Positions 10,031 to 18,462 of a DNA stretch of 53,037 nt are shown one piece after another. Source of the stretch: Cytophagaceae bacterium. Lineage in GTDB: Bacteria; Bacteroidota; Bacteroidia; Cytophagales; Spirosomataceae. The notes below the pieces were generated by a model. That model saw nothing but the letters and a program-made list of their open reading frames with translations. It searched no databases and was not told the DNA's origin. A program made the translations under genes and the position numbers. Positions within the stretch are counted from its first letter, which is position 1. Each line of letters opens with the position of its first letter. The DNA is taken from contig CANHXO010000004.1 of NCBI GenBank assembly GCA_947464595.1, positions 1-53,037 on the forward strand, in the 5' to 3' direction.

Positions 10031-10434
10031 TTTTATTCTAAAAATTGATAAAATGGGTCAATAATGTTCTGTAATGATAAATCCCTCGTTGGTATTTTAT
10101 CAGGTAAATTTTTATAAAATGATTCGTAAGGCTTTAACTAAAAAAATGTAAAATTATTTTTAGCGGGGTGACAAAAATAGTAAAATTCGGGGTTCTTACA
10201 AATTCGAAAAACAAATAATTCCATCTTTTTTTTACAAAAAAAAACAAGAAAAATTTGGAAATAAAAATTGTTCAATTTTTATAGCGCTTATTCGTATTTT
10301 GGCTTGAAAAAGTTAAATAAAAAAAATAAATTTTTTTTTGAATAAAAAACGTATTTATTTTTTAAATTATTATTTGTTTGAATTATAAGTAACTCAATAT
10401 CAGGTATTTGAACTTATTTTTTGCTTTTTGTACA
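10031..10434. other. 404-bp AT-rich intergenic region upstream of dnaA
   Basis: No gene is visible. The part nearest dnaA holds its probable promoter (10172-10202) and leader, including a perfect 9-bp inverted repeat TGATAAAAT / ATTTTATCA (10046-10054 and 10094-10102). The remainder (about 10203-10430) is almost only A and T with repeated A- and T-runs, suggesting curved or easily melted DNA. No DnaA-box cluster, iteron or tRNA is seen. A strong terminator for the lipid-kinase gene is not evident either. Confidence 0.6.
10172..10202 (-). promoter_or_regulatory. Bacteroidota-type promoter for dnaA
   Basis: On the minus strand TTTG (10202-10199) is followed after 19 bases by TATTTTTG (10179-10172). 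Both elements and the spacing match the Bacteroidota sigma-ABfr consensus. Predicted transcription would start near 10165, giving a leader of about 135 bases before the dnaA ATG. Confidence 0.65.
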
Positions 10435-11283
10435 CTAAATTATAACGAGTAAACTTTTTGGAAAAATTTTTATTTTAACCTCGTTGCTTTCGGAAATAAG
10501 AGATTCTCCATCTATGTGATAACATATGCCCTTTTCCATAGAAAATTCAAAAAAATTCAATGAGCTTATTTCCACTTTTGGATGAGATTGAATGCTTTTT
10601 AAAAATAGTCTGATTCCAAGTTGGGTTTTTTCAATCATTTGCAGTGGACTTATCTTAACAACTTCAAATAGAGCGTCTTGAATATCTGATAACGGTGATA
10701 TGTATGCGTTATTTCCAAATTGATTAGCGTTTGCTATACTTAGTGAAAATATAGACTCTTTTTGGTTGTTTATGCCAACTTGTATAGGTATATAGCTAAT
10801 GGACGATTTAATCGTAGATTTTATATAATTTAAAAAACCTCTATGTTGGGACTTTGAAAATTTTTGTGCAACATAAGCGTCGAAACCTATGCCTGCAGTA
10901 CAAAAAAAAGGCTTATTGTTCCAAGTTAGACTGTCTATCAAGCTGTTTTTGCCGTTTAAAGCTTTGTTTAAAGCGGTTTTGAAATCCATAGGTATTTTGA
11001 GGTGCCTAGCAAGACCATTGCCTGATCCAATGGGAATGATCCCCAAGGGTATTTTTGAATGAATAAGTACCGATGCGACTTCATTGATGGTTCCATCACC
11101 ACCTACCACAATAATTTTGGAAGCTCGTTGGCTTATAGCTAATTTAGCTAATTCGGCCCCATGGCCAGAAAATTCTGTAAAATGTAGACTTGAATTTTCA
11201 ATTTTATTCAAATTTTGAATTAATTGAGCTTTGCTTGACGTACTTTTGCTACCTGATTTTATATTGACAATAAAGAAAATCAT
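10435..11283 (-). CDS. Diacylglycerol kinase-family lipid kinase (YegS/DgkB-like)
   Basis: 282 residues with the catalytic-domain signature of the DAGK family: VVGGDGTINEVA (59-70) for nucleotide binding and IPIGSGNGLARHL (83-95). The N-terminus VNIKSGSKS resembles the family's NPxSG opening. It phosphorylates a lipid, probably diacylglycerol or a related (possibly sphingoid) lipid, at the membrane; the substrate is not determinable. The length is normal. It is divergent from the MaoC hydratase across only 43 bases. A sphingoid substrate would suit the serine palmitoyltransferase-like gene 850 bp away, but that is inference. Confidence 0.85.
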   Translation of the reverse strand: MIFFIVNIKSGSKSTSSKAQLIQNLNKIENSSLHFTEFSGHGAELAKLAISQRASKIIVVGGDGTINEVASVLIHSKIPLGIIPIGSGNGLARHLKIPMDFKTALNKALNGKNSLIDSLTWNNKPFFCTAGIGFDAYVAQKFSKSQHRGFLNYIKSTIKSSISYIPIQVGINNQKESIFSLSIANANQFGNNAYISPLSDIQDALFEVVKISPLQMIEKTQLGIRLFLKSIQSHPKVEISSLNFFEFSMEKGICYHIDGESLISESNEVKIKIFPKSLLVII

Positions 11284-11326
11284 ACATTAATATTCAAGCT
11301 ATAAAGTTAACATTAAAAAATAGGAT

Positions 11327-11731
11327 ATGTACCAACTAGGAGATTCTCATGAAATTGATTTTTCATTTACTCAGGAAGAAGTCAATGAATTTTGTAAAAT
11401 ATCTGGTGATTTTAATCCATTGCATTGGGATGAAGCATATGCTGCTACCACACAGTTTAAACAACCAATTATTCACGGTGCTTTAATTGCCAGTGTTTTT
11501 TCTAGGGTCATGGGAATGGAGTTTCCAGGTCAGGGAAGTGTCTATTTAAAGCAAATTACAGAGTTTAAACGACCATTATTTGTAGGTGTTACCTATAATG
11601 CCAAGTTTCAAATAGATTCAATTAATTCTGAAAAGCATCTTGCAGAAATTAAAACACAAGTATTTGAACCCGAAAGAGGTAAATTGATGGTGGACGGAAT
11701 AGCCACAGCTATGCATTTGGAAAAATTTTAA
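11327..11731 (+). CDS. MaoC-family (R)-specific enoyl-CoA hydratase-like protein
   Basis: 134-residue single hot-dog fold. The hydratase-2 motif is intact: DFNPLHWDEAYA (28-39) supplies the catalytic Asp28/His33, followed by HGALIASVFS (50-59). Close in length to PhaJ-type hydratases that convert trans-2-enoyl-CoA to (R)-3-hydroxyacyl-CoA. No polyhydroxyalkanoate or beta-oxidation genes are adjacent, so the physiological substrate is open. A strong terminator follows directly. Confidence 0.85.
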   Translation: MYQLGDSHEIDFSFTQEEVNEFCKISGDFNPLHWDEAYAATTQFKQPIIHGALIASVFSRVMGMEFPGQGSVYLKQITEFKRPLFVGVTYNAKFQIDSINSEKHLAEIKTQVFEPERGKLMVDGIATAMHLEKF

Positions 11732-11740
11732 CAAAAAAAA

Positions 11741-11769
11741 GCCTGAAATTTCTTTCAGGCTTTTTTTTT
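11741..11769. terminator. Terminator shared by MaoC gene and Hc1-like gene
   Basis: Stem GCCTGAAA (11741-11748) / TTTCAGGC (11753-11760) with loop TTTC, extended by an A-run upstream and a T-run downstream. The symmetrical shape lets it serve both the rightward MaoC gene and the leftward histone-like gene. Confidence 0.85.
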
Positions 11770-11780
11770 ACTTAGTTAAA

Positions 11781-11960
11781 TTACTTAGTAGCGTTCTTTT
11801 TGTTCTGAACCTCAGTACGAATCTCTTGAGATAAAGTTTTTAATTGTTGAAGACCACCTCTAACGCGTGTTCCTGCTGCTTGATTTCCTTTGTCATAGAA
11901 TTTTTCGAAATCTGATTCTAATGATAATACTAGATCTTTCACTTGTGCAAATCTGCTCAT
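11781..11960 (-). CDS. Histone H1-like (Hc1-family) small basic DNA-binding protein
   Basis: A 59-residue gene below common ORF-length limits. It begins MSRFAQVKDLVLSLESDFEK and contains the GNQAAGTRVRGGLQQLKTL stretch (25-43) followed by SQEIRTEVQNKKNATK. This matches my memory of the short histone H1/Hc1-like proteins widespread in Bacteroidota (Pfam Hc1), which are thought to bind DNA as nucleoid proteins. It has 11 Lys/Arg against 7 Asp/Glu, so it is basic. It is predicted all alpha-helical with no membrane segment. It lies on the same strand as the upstream oxoamine synthase gene with 170 bases between them, and ends before the shared terminator. Confidence 0.85.
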   Translation of the reverse strand: MSRFAQVKDLVLSLESDFEKFYDKGNQAAGTRVRGGLQQLKTLSQEIRTEVQNKKNATK

Positions 11961-12130
11961 AATAATAATTTTTAGGTTGTAAAATATTTAGATTGTCTTT
12001 AAAGCCCTCTTGAGGCTTATATAATACGAAATTTAGACAAATTTTTAATTCTCACAAATTTTTCTAACTAAAAAAGACAAAAAAAAGTGAAAAAAGTCAA
12101 AAAAAATAAATTTTCGGCTCAATTTCTTAT

Positions 12131-13369
12131 TTATTTGGAATAAAAGCCCTCCTTAAGTTGTTTTTGAACTTTTGCAAAACACTCAGTTGTATAACGTATA
12201 TCCTCTAGCGTATGTGAAGAGGTTGGTATAATTCTTAACATAATTTGCCCCTTCGGTACAACAGGGTAAACAACAATGCTACAAAATATTCCCATGTTTT
12301 CTCTAAGATCTCGTACGAGTTTAGTCACTGCTGCAATATCATAATCCCCATGCAAGAACACAGGAGTTACTGGAGATTGAGTTTCGCCAATGTCGAATCC
12401 TTTTTCTCTTAAGCCTTCTTGCAATGCTTTCACATTGGCCCATAATTTTGCTCTTAATTCTGGGTGCTTTTTAATTAGGTCCAATCGCTTCATACCTCCT
12501 AAAACAAATGGCATTGGCAATGCTTTGGCATACGTTTGTGATCTCATGTTATATTTTAAATACATGATAATATCTTTTGGCGCAGCTACAAATGCTCCAA
12601 TGGCGGCCATTGATTTAGCGAATGTCGAAAAGTACAAGTCAATACCTTCCGTGCAATTCAAAAATTCTCCCACTCCACGACCATTTTCTCCCATAGTTCC
12701 AAATCCATGAGCGTCATCTACCAATAATCTGAAGTCGAAATCTTTTTTCATCTCAACAATTTTATCCAAGGCTCCTACCTTCCCAGACATCCCAAAAACA
12801 CCTTCTGTAATGACTAGAACTCCTCCTCCTGTTTCTTCTGTACGCTTTTTTGCGCGCTCTAAATTCTTTCTTAAGGAATCCATGTCATTGTGGTTAAATT
12901 TATAGTAATCACCCATTTTTGCCTTGTGCAAACGAATGCCGTCGATTAAACAGGCATGAGATTCTGCATCATATACGATAACATCTCGATGATCCACCAT
13001 ACATTCAATAAGCGACATGACTCCTTGATATCCATAATTGAGTAAGAAACTGTCTTCTTTTCCAACGAACTCGGCCAATTGCCTTTCAAATTCTTCATGT
13101 TCATCGGTATTTCCAGACATCATTCTAGCTCCCATTGGATATGCAAGGCCATATTTAGCTGCTGCATCGGCATCTGCTTTTCTTACTTCTGGATGATTAG
13201 CTAGTCCTAAATAGTTGTTAAGGGACCAGTTTAACATCTCCTTGCCCATAAAAGTCATTCGAGGACCTAATTCGCCAGTTAATTTTGGGAAAGAAAAATA
13301 ATGATGTGAATAATAGGCATGAGCACCAATCGGCCCCATATTTTTTACTACTTTCTCGAAAATATCCAC
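12131..13369 (-). CDS. Alpha-oxoamine synthase, probable serine palmitoyltransferase
   Basis: 412-residue PLP fold-type I enzyme of the family that includes serine palmitoyltransferase (SPT), KBL and BioF. Signatures: SLNNYLGLANHP (49-60), substrate/PLP His138 in AESHACLIDG, DDAH (218-221), and Schiff-base Lys252 in STFAKSMA. In Bacteroidota close relatives are mostly annotated as SPT or glycine C-acetyltransferase. SPT would condense serine with palmitoyl-CoA for sphingolipids, which are abundant in this phylum; there is no threonine dehydrogenase or bio gene beside it. The start is GTG; MDIFEKVVKNMGP is a recognised N-terminus of the group. SPT versus KBL cannot be settled without a tree. 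Confidence 0.82.
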   Translation of the reverse strand: MDIFEKVVKNMGPIGAHAYYSHHYFSFPKLTGELGPRMTFMGKEMLNWSLNNYLGLANHPEVRKADADAAAKYGLAYPMGARMMSGNTDEHEEFERQLAEFVGKEDSFLLNYGYQGVMSLIECMVDHRDVIVYDAESHACLIDGIRLHKAKMGDYYKFNHNDMDSLRKNLERAKKRTEETGGGVLVITEGVFGMSGKVGALDKIVEMKKDFDFRLLVDDAHGFGTMGENGRGVGEFLNCTEGIDLYFSTFAKSMAAIGAFVAAPKDIIMYLKYNMRSQTYAKALPMPFVLGGMKRLDLIKKHPELRAKLWANVKALQEGLREKGFDIGETQSPVTPVFLHGDYDIAAVTKLVRDLRENMGIFCSIVVYPVVPKGQIMLRIIPTSSHTLEDIRYTTECFAKVQKQLKEGFYSK

Positions 13370-13409
13370 TTTATTAATTCGTTTTAATTAAATAATCTTG
13401 TCTTAATTA

Positions 13410-13417
13410 CAAAGTTA
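13410..13417 (-). promoter_or_regulatory. -7 box upstream of oxoamine synthase gene
   Basis: TAACTTTG on the minus strand matches TAnnTTTG and lies about 40 bases before the GTG start. No convincing -33 TTG at the right distance was found, so support is partial. Confidence 0.4.
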
Positions 13418-13503
13418 AATTTATTTTTTAAACCCTCTTATATTTAACACGTTCATTCGTCAATTTTCTATTAATTTCGATAAATTATTTACAAGTTTAA
13501 GCA

Positions 13504-15201
13504 ATGAAATTGAAATTATTTCTCTTTGTATATGTACTGATATCATCCAACTTACTTTATTCACAAAGTACAATTAAGTCTTTGGTCGAATCAAAAAAAG
13601 GAATGGTTGTTTCGACACATCCTCTGGCTTCAGAAATTGGAAGATCCATTTTACAAAAAGGAGGAAATGCGATTGACGCTGCCATTGCAGTGAATTTTGC
13701 GCTAGCTGTTTGCCATCCTTCTGCAGGAAATATTGGTGGAGGGGGCTTTATGGTCTTTCGCAACGCTAAAGGTAAAGTTTTTGCGTTAGATTTTAGAGAA
13801 AAGGCACCATTAGCAAGTTCAAAAGATATGTACCTAGATGCATCGGGCAACGTAATCCCTGAAAAAAGTTTCGTAGGAATATTTTCAGTGGGCGTACCAG
13901 GTACTGTTGCTGGAATGGATGAGATGCATCGTAAATTCGGTTCATTGCCATGGAAAGTTTTAATACAGCCTGCTGTAGACCTAGCTAGGAATGGCCATCT
14001 ACTCACATTTAGAGAAGCTAATGGCTTAAATGCGAATAAATCTGATTTTATCAAAGAAAATAAAGACCATTCCTATTTGATTAATCCCAATAACATAGAT
14101 TGGAGAAAGGACGATCTTTTAATTCAAGAAGACTTAGCTAATACCCTGGAAAGGATTTTAACGCATAAATCAAAAGGATTTTATCAAGGTAAGACAGCTG
14201 AACTGATTATCAATGAAATGAGGCGTCACCACGGAATTATCACTCAAAAAGACTTGAGTTCCTATCAGGCAGTTTGGCGCAAGCCCATTGTACAATCCTA
14301 TAAAAATTTACAAATCATCGGTATGCCTCCACCGTCCAGTGGGGGAATAGCCTTAGCCCAATTGATGGGAATGGTGGAGAAATATCCGCTAAGTACCTGG
14401 GGGGCTGCCTCTGACTCAACAGTCCAATTAATGATAGAGGCTGAAAGAAGGGTATTTGCAGATCGAGCAAAGTGGTTAGGTGACCCCGATTTTGTTCAAG
14501 TACCCATAAAGTCATTAGTTGATTCGGCTTACATTCAAAATAGAATTAGTTCAATGGATTTCGTAAAGGCAACACCAAGTTCAGCTATTTCAGCAGGGCA
14601 ATTTGCAGGGTATGAAAGCCCAGAAACGACGCATTATTCCATTGTTGACGCAGCAGGAAATGCTGTGTCAATTACCACTACCCTAAATAATTCTTATGGA
14701 AGTAAGGTTTTTGTCGGTGGAGCAGGATTTCTTTTAAATGATGAAATGGATGATTTTAGTGCGAAAGCCGGTGCCCCCAATCTTTATGGATTAGTAGGTT
14801 CAAAAGCCAATGAAATTCAGCCCAACAAGAGAATGCTATCGAGTATGACGCCTACGATCATTACCGAAAATGGCCAATTAAAAATGGTTGTTGGAACTCC
14901 AGGTGGCTCCACGATTATTACAAGTGTATTTCAAGTGGTACTTAATGCATTGGAATTTGGGATGAATATGCAACAAGCTGTGGAGTATCCTCGTTTTCAC
15001 CAACAATGGAAGCCCGAGCATACACGCATTGAGCCAAATCGATTATCTCTTACTCAAATGGAGCGCTTGAAAAAGAAGGGATATGAATTTACTAATTCTG
15101 CCTCCATAGGACTCGTAGAAGCAATATTGGTGTTACCCTCTGGTCATTTACAAGGAGGGGCCGATTCACGTGGTGACGATACGGCTTTAGGCTTAGATTG
15201 A
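13504..15201 (+). CDS. ggt: Gamma-glutamyltranspeptidase
   Basis: Exported N-terminal nucleophile hydrolase that cleaves or transfers gamma-glutamyl groups, e.g. from glutathione. 565 residues: signal peptide 1-21 (ending LLYSQ), large-subunit region with GGNAIDAAIA (53-62) and GNIGGGGFMV (75-84), autoprocessing site before the TTHYS motif with nucleophile Thr375, then the small subunit with NDEMDDF and the oxyanion MLSSMTPT motif. All catalytic features are intact. Its stop is one base from the stop of the convergent VIT1-type gene. With the nearby POT transporter it would fit scavenging of extracellular peptides. Confidence 0.94.
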   Translation: MKLKLFLFVYVLISSNLLYSQSTIKSLVESKKGMVVSTHPLASEIGRSILQKGGNAIDAAIAVNFALAVCHPSAGNIGGGGFMVFRNAKGKVFALDFREKAPLASSKDMYLDASGNVIPEKSFVGIFSVGVPGTVAGMDEMHRKFGSLPWKVLIQPAVDLARNGHLLTFREANGLNANKSDFIKENKDHSYLINPNNIDWRKDDLLIQEDLANTLERILTHKSKGFYQGKTAELIINEMRRHHGIITQKDLSSYQAVWRKPIVQSYKNLQIIGMPPPSSGGIALAQLMGMVEKYPLSTWGAASDSTVQLMIEAERRVFADRAKWLGDPDFVQVPIKSLVDSAYIQNRISSMDFVKATPSSAISAGQFAGYESPETTHYSIVDAAGNAVSITTTLNNSYGSKVFVGGAGFLLNDEMDDFSAKAGAPNLYGLVGSKANEIQPNKRMLSSMTPTIITENGQLKMVVGTPGGSTIITSVFQVVLNALEFGMNMQQAVEYPRFHQQWKPEHTRIEPNRLSLTQMERLKKKGYEFTNSASIGLVEAILVLPSGHLQGGADSRGDDTALGLD

Positions 15202-15202
15202 T

Positions 15203-15904
15203 TTATTGAAATAGCGTCGCAACAAAATATGCAGCGGCAGCAGCAGCAGCGCCAATAGAGGCTACTTTTAAGGATCCAATCCATGGGTTTTGGTCCGTCA
15301 CCTTACTTTTAAAATATCCAAAAATTAATAAGGCAAGCAACGTTATTTCAGCTGAATATATAAGTCCCGCCTTTGGTTCACTCACATAAAAGTAGGGCAT
15401 GAGTGGTACAAATCCGCCTACTATATATGAAATGCCAATGGTTAGTGCTGAATTTCTTGCCCGATTGGGATTCGGTTTTTCTAAACCCAATTCAAAACGC
15501 ATCATAAAATCGACCCATTTATCCTTATCCTTTGATATAGCTTCAACAACAATTTCTTGCGCTTCAGGTGTGAGGCCATACCCCTCAAACACTTCTCTAA
15601 TTTCTTCTTTTTCACGCTCCGGAACTCGCTCCACTTCTTCATATTCACGTTTTAATTCCGATTCATAATGTTCTTGCTCCGTTTGTCCAGCTAAATACCC
15701 ACCTAGTCCCATCGCGATCGATCCGGCAACTATTTCGGCTATTCCAGCCGTTGTTACAATAGAAGACGAGGCAACAGCACCCGAAAGCCCAGCTGCCAAG
15801 GCAAAGGGAACAGTTAGCCCATCAGACATACCAATCACCATATCCGTGATGAAATCAGAACTTTTTAAGTGCTTTTCGTGTAAGTGATGATCAGGTCCGT
15901 TCAT
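15203..15904 (-). CDS. VIT1/CCC1-family transporter
   Basis: 233 residues. The N-terminal half has two hydrophobic helices beginning DMVIGMSDGLTVPFALAAGL (21-40), typical of the VIT1/CCC1 iron/manganese transporter family. A charged helical stretch follows (about 75-140, rich in Glu, e.g. ESELKREYEEVERVPEREK), resembling the cytoplasmic metal-binding domain, then three more helices. Probably exports or compartmentalises Fe2+ or Mn2+; which one is not readable. It starts 9 bases after the POT transporter stop on the same strand, so the two are likely co-transcribed. Confidence 0.87.
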   Translation of the reverse strand: MNGPDHHLHEKHLKSSDFITDMVIGMSDGLTVPFALAAGLSGAVASSSIVTTAGIAEIVAGSIAMGLGGYLAGQTEQEHYESELKREYEEVERVPEREKEEIREVFEGYGLTPEAQEIVVEAISKDKDKWVDFMMRFELGLEKPNPNRARNSALTIGISYIVGGFVPLMPYFYVSEPKAGLIYSAEITLLALLIFGYFKSKVTDQNPWIGSLKVASIGAAAAAAAYFVATLFQ

Positions 15905-15913
15905 GTTGAGATA

Positions 15914-17512
15914 TTATCTGATGCCATGCATCATTTTTTTAAGTGGTCCAACCGCTAAAATATATAATAATATAGCGGCTATTCCAGCCATTAAGACAAA
16001 GAGCATAAAGAAATCATAAAGATTTTTGATTTCCATACCTAAAAAACTTGGAAATTGACTGTTGGCTATTGCTTCCACCGGGGGCAATAGAGCACCTAAA
16101 GTTCCGGCTAAGGCATAGCCAGCAGCATTGGCTAAAAACCAAACGCCCATTAACAAGGAAGAGAATCGTTTAGGTGCAAGTTTTGCTACTAATGATAGGC
16201 CGATGGGTGAAAGGCATAATTCTCCCATGGTATGAAATAAATACATGATAAATAACCATACAACACCTAGTTTCCCCGCGCCCAAATCTTTTACCTGAAT
16301 GGCAATGATCAGGTATCCGATGGCTAATAATAAAAGACCGATGGCCTGCTTGGTTGGCGAATTAGGCTCTATGCCTCTTTTCTGCATCCATATCCAGAAC
16401 CAACTGAAAGGAAAGGCTAACAAAATGATGAAAAATGAATTAGCGTTTTGAACCGAACTTGGTGGCAATTCTATTCCGAAGAAGTTTAAATCGGTTTGTT
16501 GGTCCGCAATGAAGGTCAAAGAAGACCCAGCCTGTTCATAAGCCGACCAAAAGAAAATGACAAAAAATGAAATGATGTACATGACATAAATTCTTTGACG
16601 CTCAATGCGCGTTAAGGTTTTATCGGTCATGATCAAAAAAGCCAAACTAATTCCTGCGGAATAAATAACGGGATAAACCCAATCTTTGATTGGATTAGGT
16701 AGATCGCTAAGAAATAAATAATGGAAAAGGTAGACCAAGCATGTGAAAATAACCAATGTAAGCCCAATGGATTTTGTTGTAAAATCTGCTTTTTCAGACT
16801 CTTGATCTGCATCTTGTACTTTATTGAAATTAGGGGCTAGGCCAACAGGCTCGCCATCTGGTTTCAATAAATATCTGTTTTTCAAAAAATAAAAAGTGAT
16901 TGTTCCGATCATCATCGCGCAGCCTGCAGCCAAGAAGCCCCATTTAAACGCTTCAAGATTTCTTACTCCATCAACTTTAACATCACCTAACCAAGGGCAA
17001 ATCATCATTCCAAGCAAAGCTCCGGTATTTATACCCATATAAAATATGGTGAATGCTGCATCGAGGCGACTGTCTCCTTTGACATACAATTGCCCAACCA
17101 TTGATGAAATGTTTGGCTTGAAAAATCCATTTCCTAGAATTAAAAATAATAATCCTCCCCACATGAATAAATTGGCGGTATCAACTTCACTCAAAAATGT
17201 ACTCGCTGATCCAAATAGTAAAAGTTGGCCTATGGCCATCGTAATGCCACCCAGAATTATGCAATTTCGATTTCCCAGATATCGATCAGATACATAGCCA
17301 CCCATCATCGTAGTTAGGTAACTTAGTCCTAAAAATCCCCCATAAATGATGGATGCTTCGTTTTGCTTGTAGGCTAATGCATTGACTAAAAATAACGAAA
17401 GTAAGGCTCGCATTCCATAAAAATTGAAGCGTTCCCACATTTCCGTACTATATAATACATAAAGGCCTTTAGGATGCGAAGAAGTATTTTGATTCATAGT
17501 AAGCTTATTCAT
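15914..17512 (-). CDS. Proton-dependent oligopeptide transporter (POT/PTR2 family)
   Basis: About 532 residues with roughly 14 hydrophobic segments. The POT motif ExxERF appears as EMWERFNFYGMRALLSLFL near the N-terminus, followed by the MFS/PTR2 signature GGYVSDRYLGNR. The family imports di- and tripeptides with protons. The frame is open 9 bases further upstream to a GTG (17521), but the ATG at 17512 is preferred because it is ATG and the 5' extension adds only VK. It is followed 9 bases later by the VIT1-type transporter, and it lies near gamma-glutamyltranspeptidase, whose products it could import (inference). Confidence 0.93.
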   Translation of the reverse strand: MNKLTMNQNTSSHPKGLYVLYSTEMWERFNFYGMRALLSLFLVNALAYKQNEASIIYGGFLGLSYLTTMMGGYVSDRYLGNRNCIILGGITMAIGQLLLFGSASTFLSEVDTANLFMWGGLLFLILGNGFFKPNISSMVGQLYVKGDSRLDAAFTIFYMGINTGALLGMMICPWLGDVKVDGVRNLEAFKWGFLAAGCAMMIGTITFYFLKNRYLLKPDGEPVGLAPNFNKVQDADQESEKADFTTKSIGLTLVIFTCLVYLFHYLFLSDLPNPIKDWVYPVIYSAGISLAFLIMTDKTLTRIERQRIYVMYIISFFVIFFWSAYEQAGSSLTFIADQQTDLNFFGIELPPSSVQNANSFFIILLAFPFSWFWIWMQKRGIEPNSPTKQAIGLLLLAIGYLIIAIQVKDLGAGKLGVVWLFIMYLFHTMGELCLSPIGLSLVAKLAPKRFSSLLMGVWFLANAAGYALAGTLGALLPPVEAIANSQFPSFLGMEIKNLYDFFMLFVLMAGIAAILLYILAVGPLKKMMHGIR

Positions 17513-17671
17513 TTTAACCACAATATAGGTAGATAATTTAGTTTTTGTAATTTTTGAATACCAAATTTTATTTTAAATATTGATTTTATTGACCTAGAAT
17601 TTAATCAAAGATGTGAAACCTTTTTTGTAATATTGTTGATTGGATTAGTCAAAAGAAAAATATAGATTTTT

Positions 17672-18451
17672 ATGGGTAAAATCATAGCCATTGCGAATCA
17701 AAAAGGTGGGGTGGGTAAAACAACTACTGCAATTAATTTAGCAGCTAGTCTTGCCGCTTTGGATTTAAAAACGTTGCTCATTGATGCAGATCCGCAAGCA
17801 AATTCCACTTCTGGTTTAGGCTTTAATCCAAAAGAAATATCCCAAAGTATATATGAATGCATGGTTGGGATTTCGCTCGTAAAAGATAGTATTTTAGCTA
17901 CCGAAGTTCCATTTTTAGATATTATCCCTTCTCATATTGATTTAGTCGGTGCAGAAATCGAAATGATTAATCTGACTAATCGAGAAGGTAAAATGAAAGA
18001 AGCCTTACAGGATATTAAAGACGACTATGATTTTATTATCATGGACTGTTCGCCTTCCCTAGGGTTAATTACGATTAATAGCTTGACTGCTGCCGATTCA
18101 GTGATTATTCCAGTTCAATGTGAATATTATGCGTTAGAAGGCTTAGGTAAATTATTAAATACCATAAAGATCATTCAAAGTCGTTTAAATACTCAATTGC
18201 TAATTGAGGGTATCCTTTTGACCATGTACGATTTAAGGTTGCGTTTATCTAATCAAGTAGTCAATGAAGTTAATTCTCATTTTAAAAATATGGTTTTTGA
18301 GACAATTATACCCCGAAATATTCGTTTGTCAGAGTCTCCAAGTTATGGGATACCCGCCATTTTACATGATGCAGAAAGTAAAGGAGCAATTAGTTACTTA
18401 AACCTCGCAAAAGAAATTGTGCGAAAAAATGGTCTTTTGTTGGAGATATAA
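17672..18451 (+). CDS. parA: Chromosome-partitioning ATPase ParA/Soj
   Basis: 259-residue deviant Walker ATPase: KGGVGKTTTAINLAASL (11-27) with the signature lysine, DADPQANSTSGL (38-49), and IIMDCSPSLGLIT. It drives segregation of ParB-parS complexes on the nucleoid. Length and the absence of an N-terminal HTH domain fit the chromosomal (type Ib-like) Soj form, not plasmid P1-type ParA. It is the first gene of a tight rightward operon: parB follows 11 bases later. Confidence 0.96.
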   Translation: MGKIIAIANQKGGVGKTTTAINLAASLAALDLKTLLIDADPQANSTSGLGFNPKEISQSIYECMVGISLVKDSILATEVPFLDIIPSHIDLVGAEIEMINLTNREGKMKEALQDIKDDYDFIIMDCSPSLGLITINSLTAADSVIIPVQCEYYALEGLGKLLNTIKIIQSRLNTQLLIEGILLTMYDLRLRLSNQVVNEVNSHFKNMVFETIIPRNIRLSESPSYGIPAILHDAESKGAISYLNLAKEIVRKNGLLLEI

Positions 18452-18462
18452 TTTTTAATGTA

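Noticed and set aside
10031-10434. Replication origin next to dnaA
   Set aside because: The AT-rich tract is suggestive, but I found no cluster of TTATCCACA-like boxes. One near-match (TTATCCACT) lies upstream of recA and is not enough.
12002-12018. Weak hairpin between the oxoamine synthase and Hc1-like genes
   Set aside because: The stem is short and imperfect and lacks a T-run on the relevant strand, so it is not called a terminator.
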